Shown one piece after another: positions 5,043 through 5,050 of a stretch of 5,050 nucleotides of DNA. Location: contig JACDDF010000229.1 of the NCBI GenBank assembly GCA_013817135.1, forward strand, positions 1 to 5,050, given 5' to 3'. The notes below the pieces were generated by a model. The model saw nothing but the letters and a program-made list of their open reading frames with translations. It was not told the DNA's origin and searched no databases. A program made the position numbers and the translations under genes. Origin of the DNA: Nitrospirales bacterium. GTDB taxonomy: Bacteria > Nitrospirota > Nitrospiria > Nitrospirales > UBA8639. The number at the start of each line of letters is the position of its first letter. The stretch's first letter is position 1.

Positions 5043-5050
5043 GATTGAGG

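Overview
The window reads as a chromosomal stretch from a free-living Gram-negative-type bacterium of moderate GC content. A Nitrospira-like bacterium is my best guess. It rests on the gene mix (glycogen/maltodextrin metabolism, a group 3b-type hydrogenase gamma subunit, a DUF433/DUF5615 toxin-antitoxin pair) and on the G/C-run hairpin repeats. This is inference from family knowledge, not from any search. No rRNA, tRNA, CRISPR array or transposase gene was recognised.

Layout. Positions 1-753 (minus strand) hold the N-terminal 251 residues of MalQ, 4-alpha-glucanotransferase, which runs off the left edge. Positions 754-1189 are non-coding and carry two clean inverted repeats. Positions 1190-1719 (minus) hold a two-gene toxin-antitoxin unit: a DUF433 antitoxin, then a DUF5615 PIN-like toxin whose GTG start overlaps the antitoxin stop. 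The toxin appears to have Gly where the family's first acidic residue is expected. Positions 1800-2489 (minus) encode a DJ-1/PfpI protein of the Hsp31/glyoxalase III-like branch with its Glu/Cys/His residues intact. Positions 2641-3471 (minus) encode an unrecognised 276-residue protein with one N-terminal membrane segment and a coiled coil, in visibly AT-richer DNA.

Positions 3472-4164 contain no gene. The first half is AT-rich. The second half holds four and a half copies of a palindromic element (8-bp arms, 9-nt loop, conserved GAC tail) whose arms covary between copies, followed by a different 10-bp hairpin. Positions 4165-5001 (plus strand) encode an FAD/NAD(P)-binding electron-transfer subunit with a C-terminal 2Fe-2S cysteine motif, most like the gamma subunit of group 3b [NiFe] hydrogenases. 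No partner subunit is seen next to it. The last 27 bases hold another hairpin.

Working together. Only the toxin and antitoxin form a clear functional unit. The five leftward genes share a strand but are separated by 80-436 bp gaps and need not be one operon. The hydrogenase-type gene is transcribed away from them across the repeat-rich spacer. The most unusual parts are the covarying repeat cluster, the toxin lacking the expected acidic residue, the isolated gamma subunit, and the AT-rich gene of unknown function.
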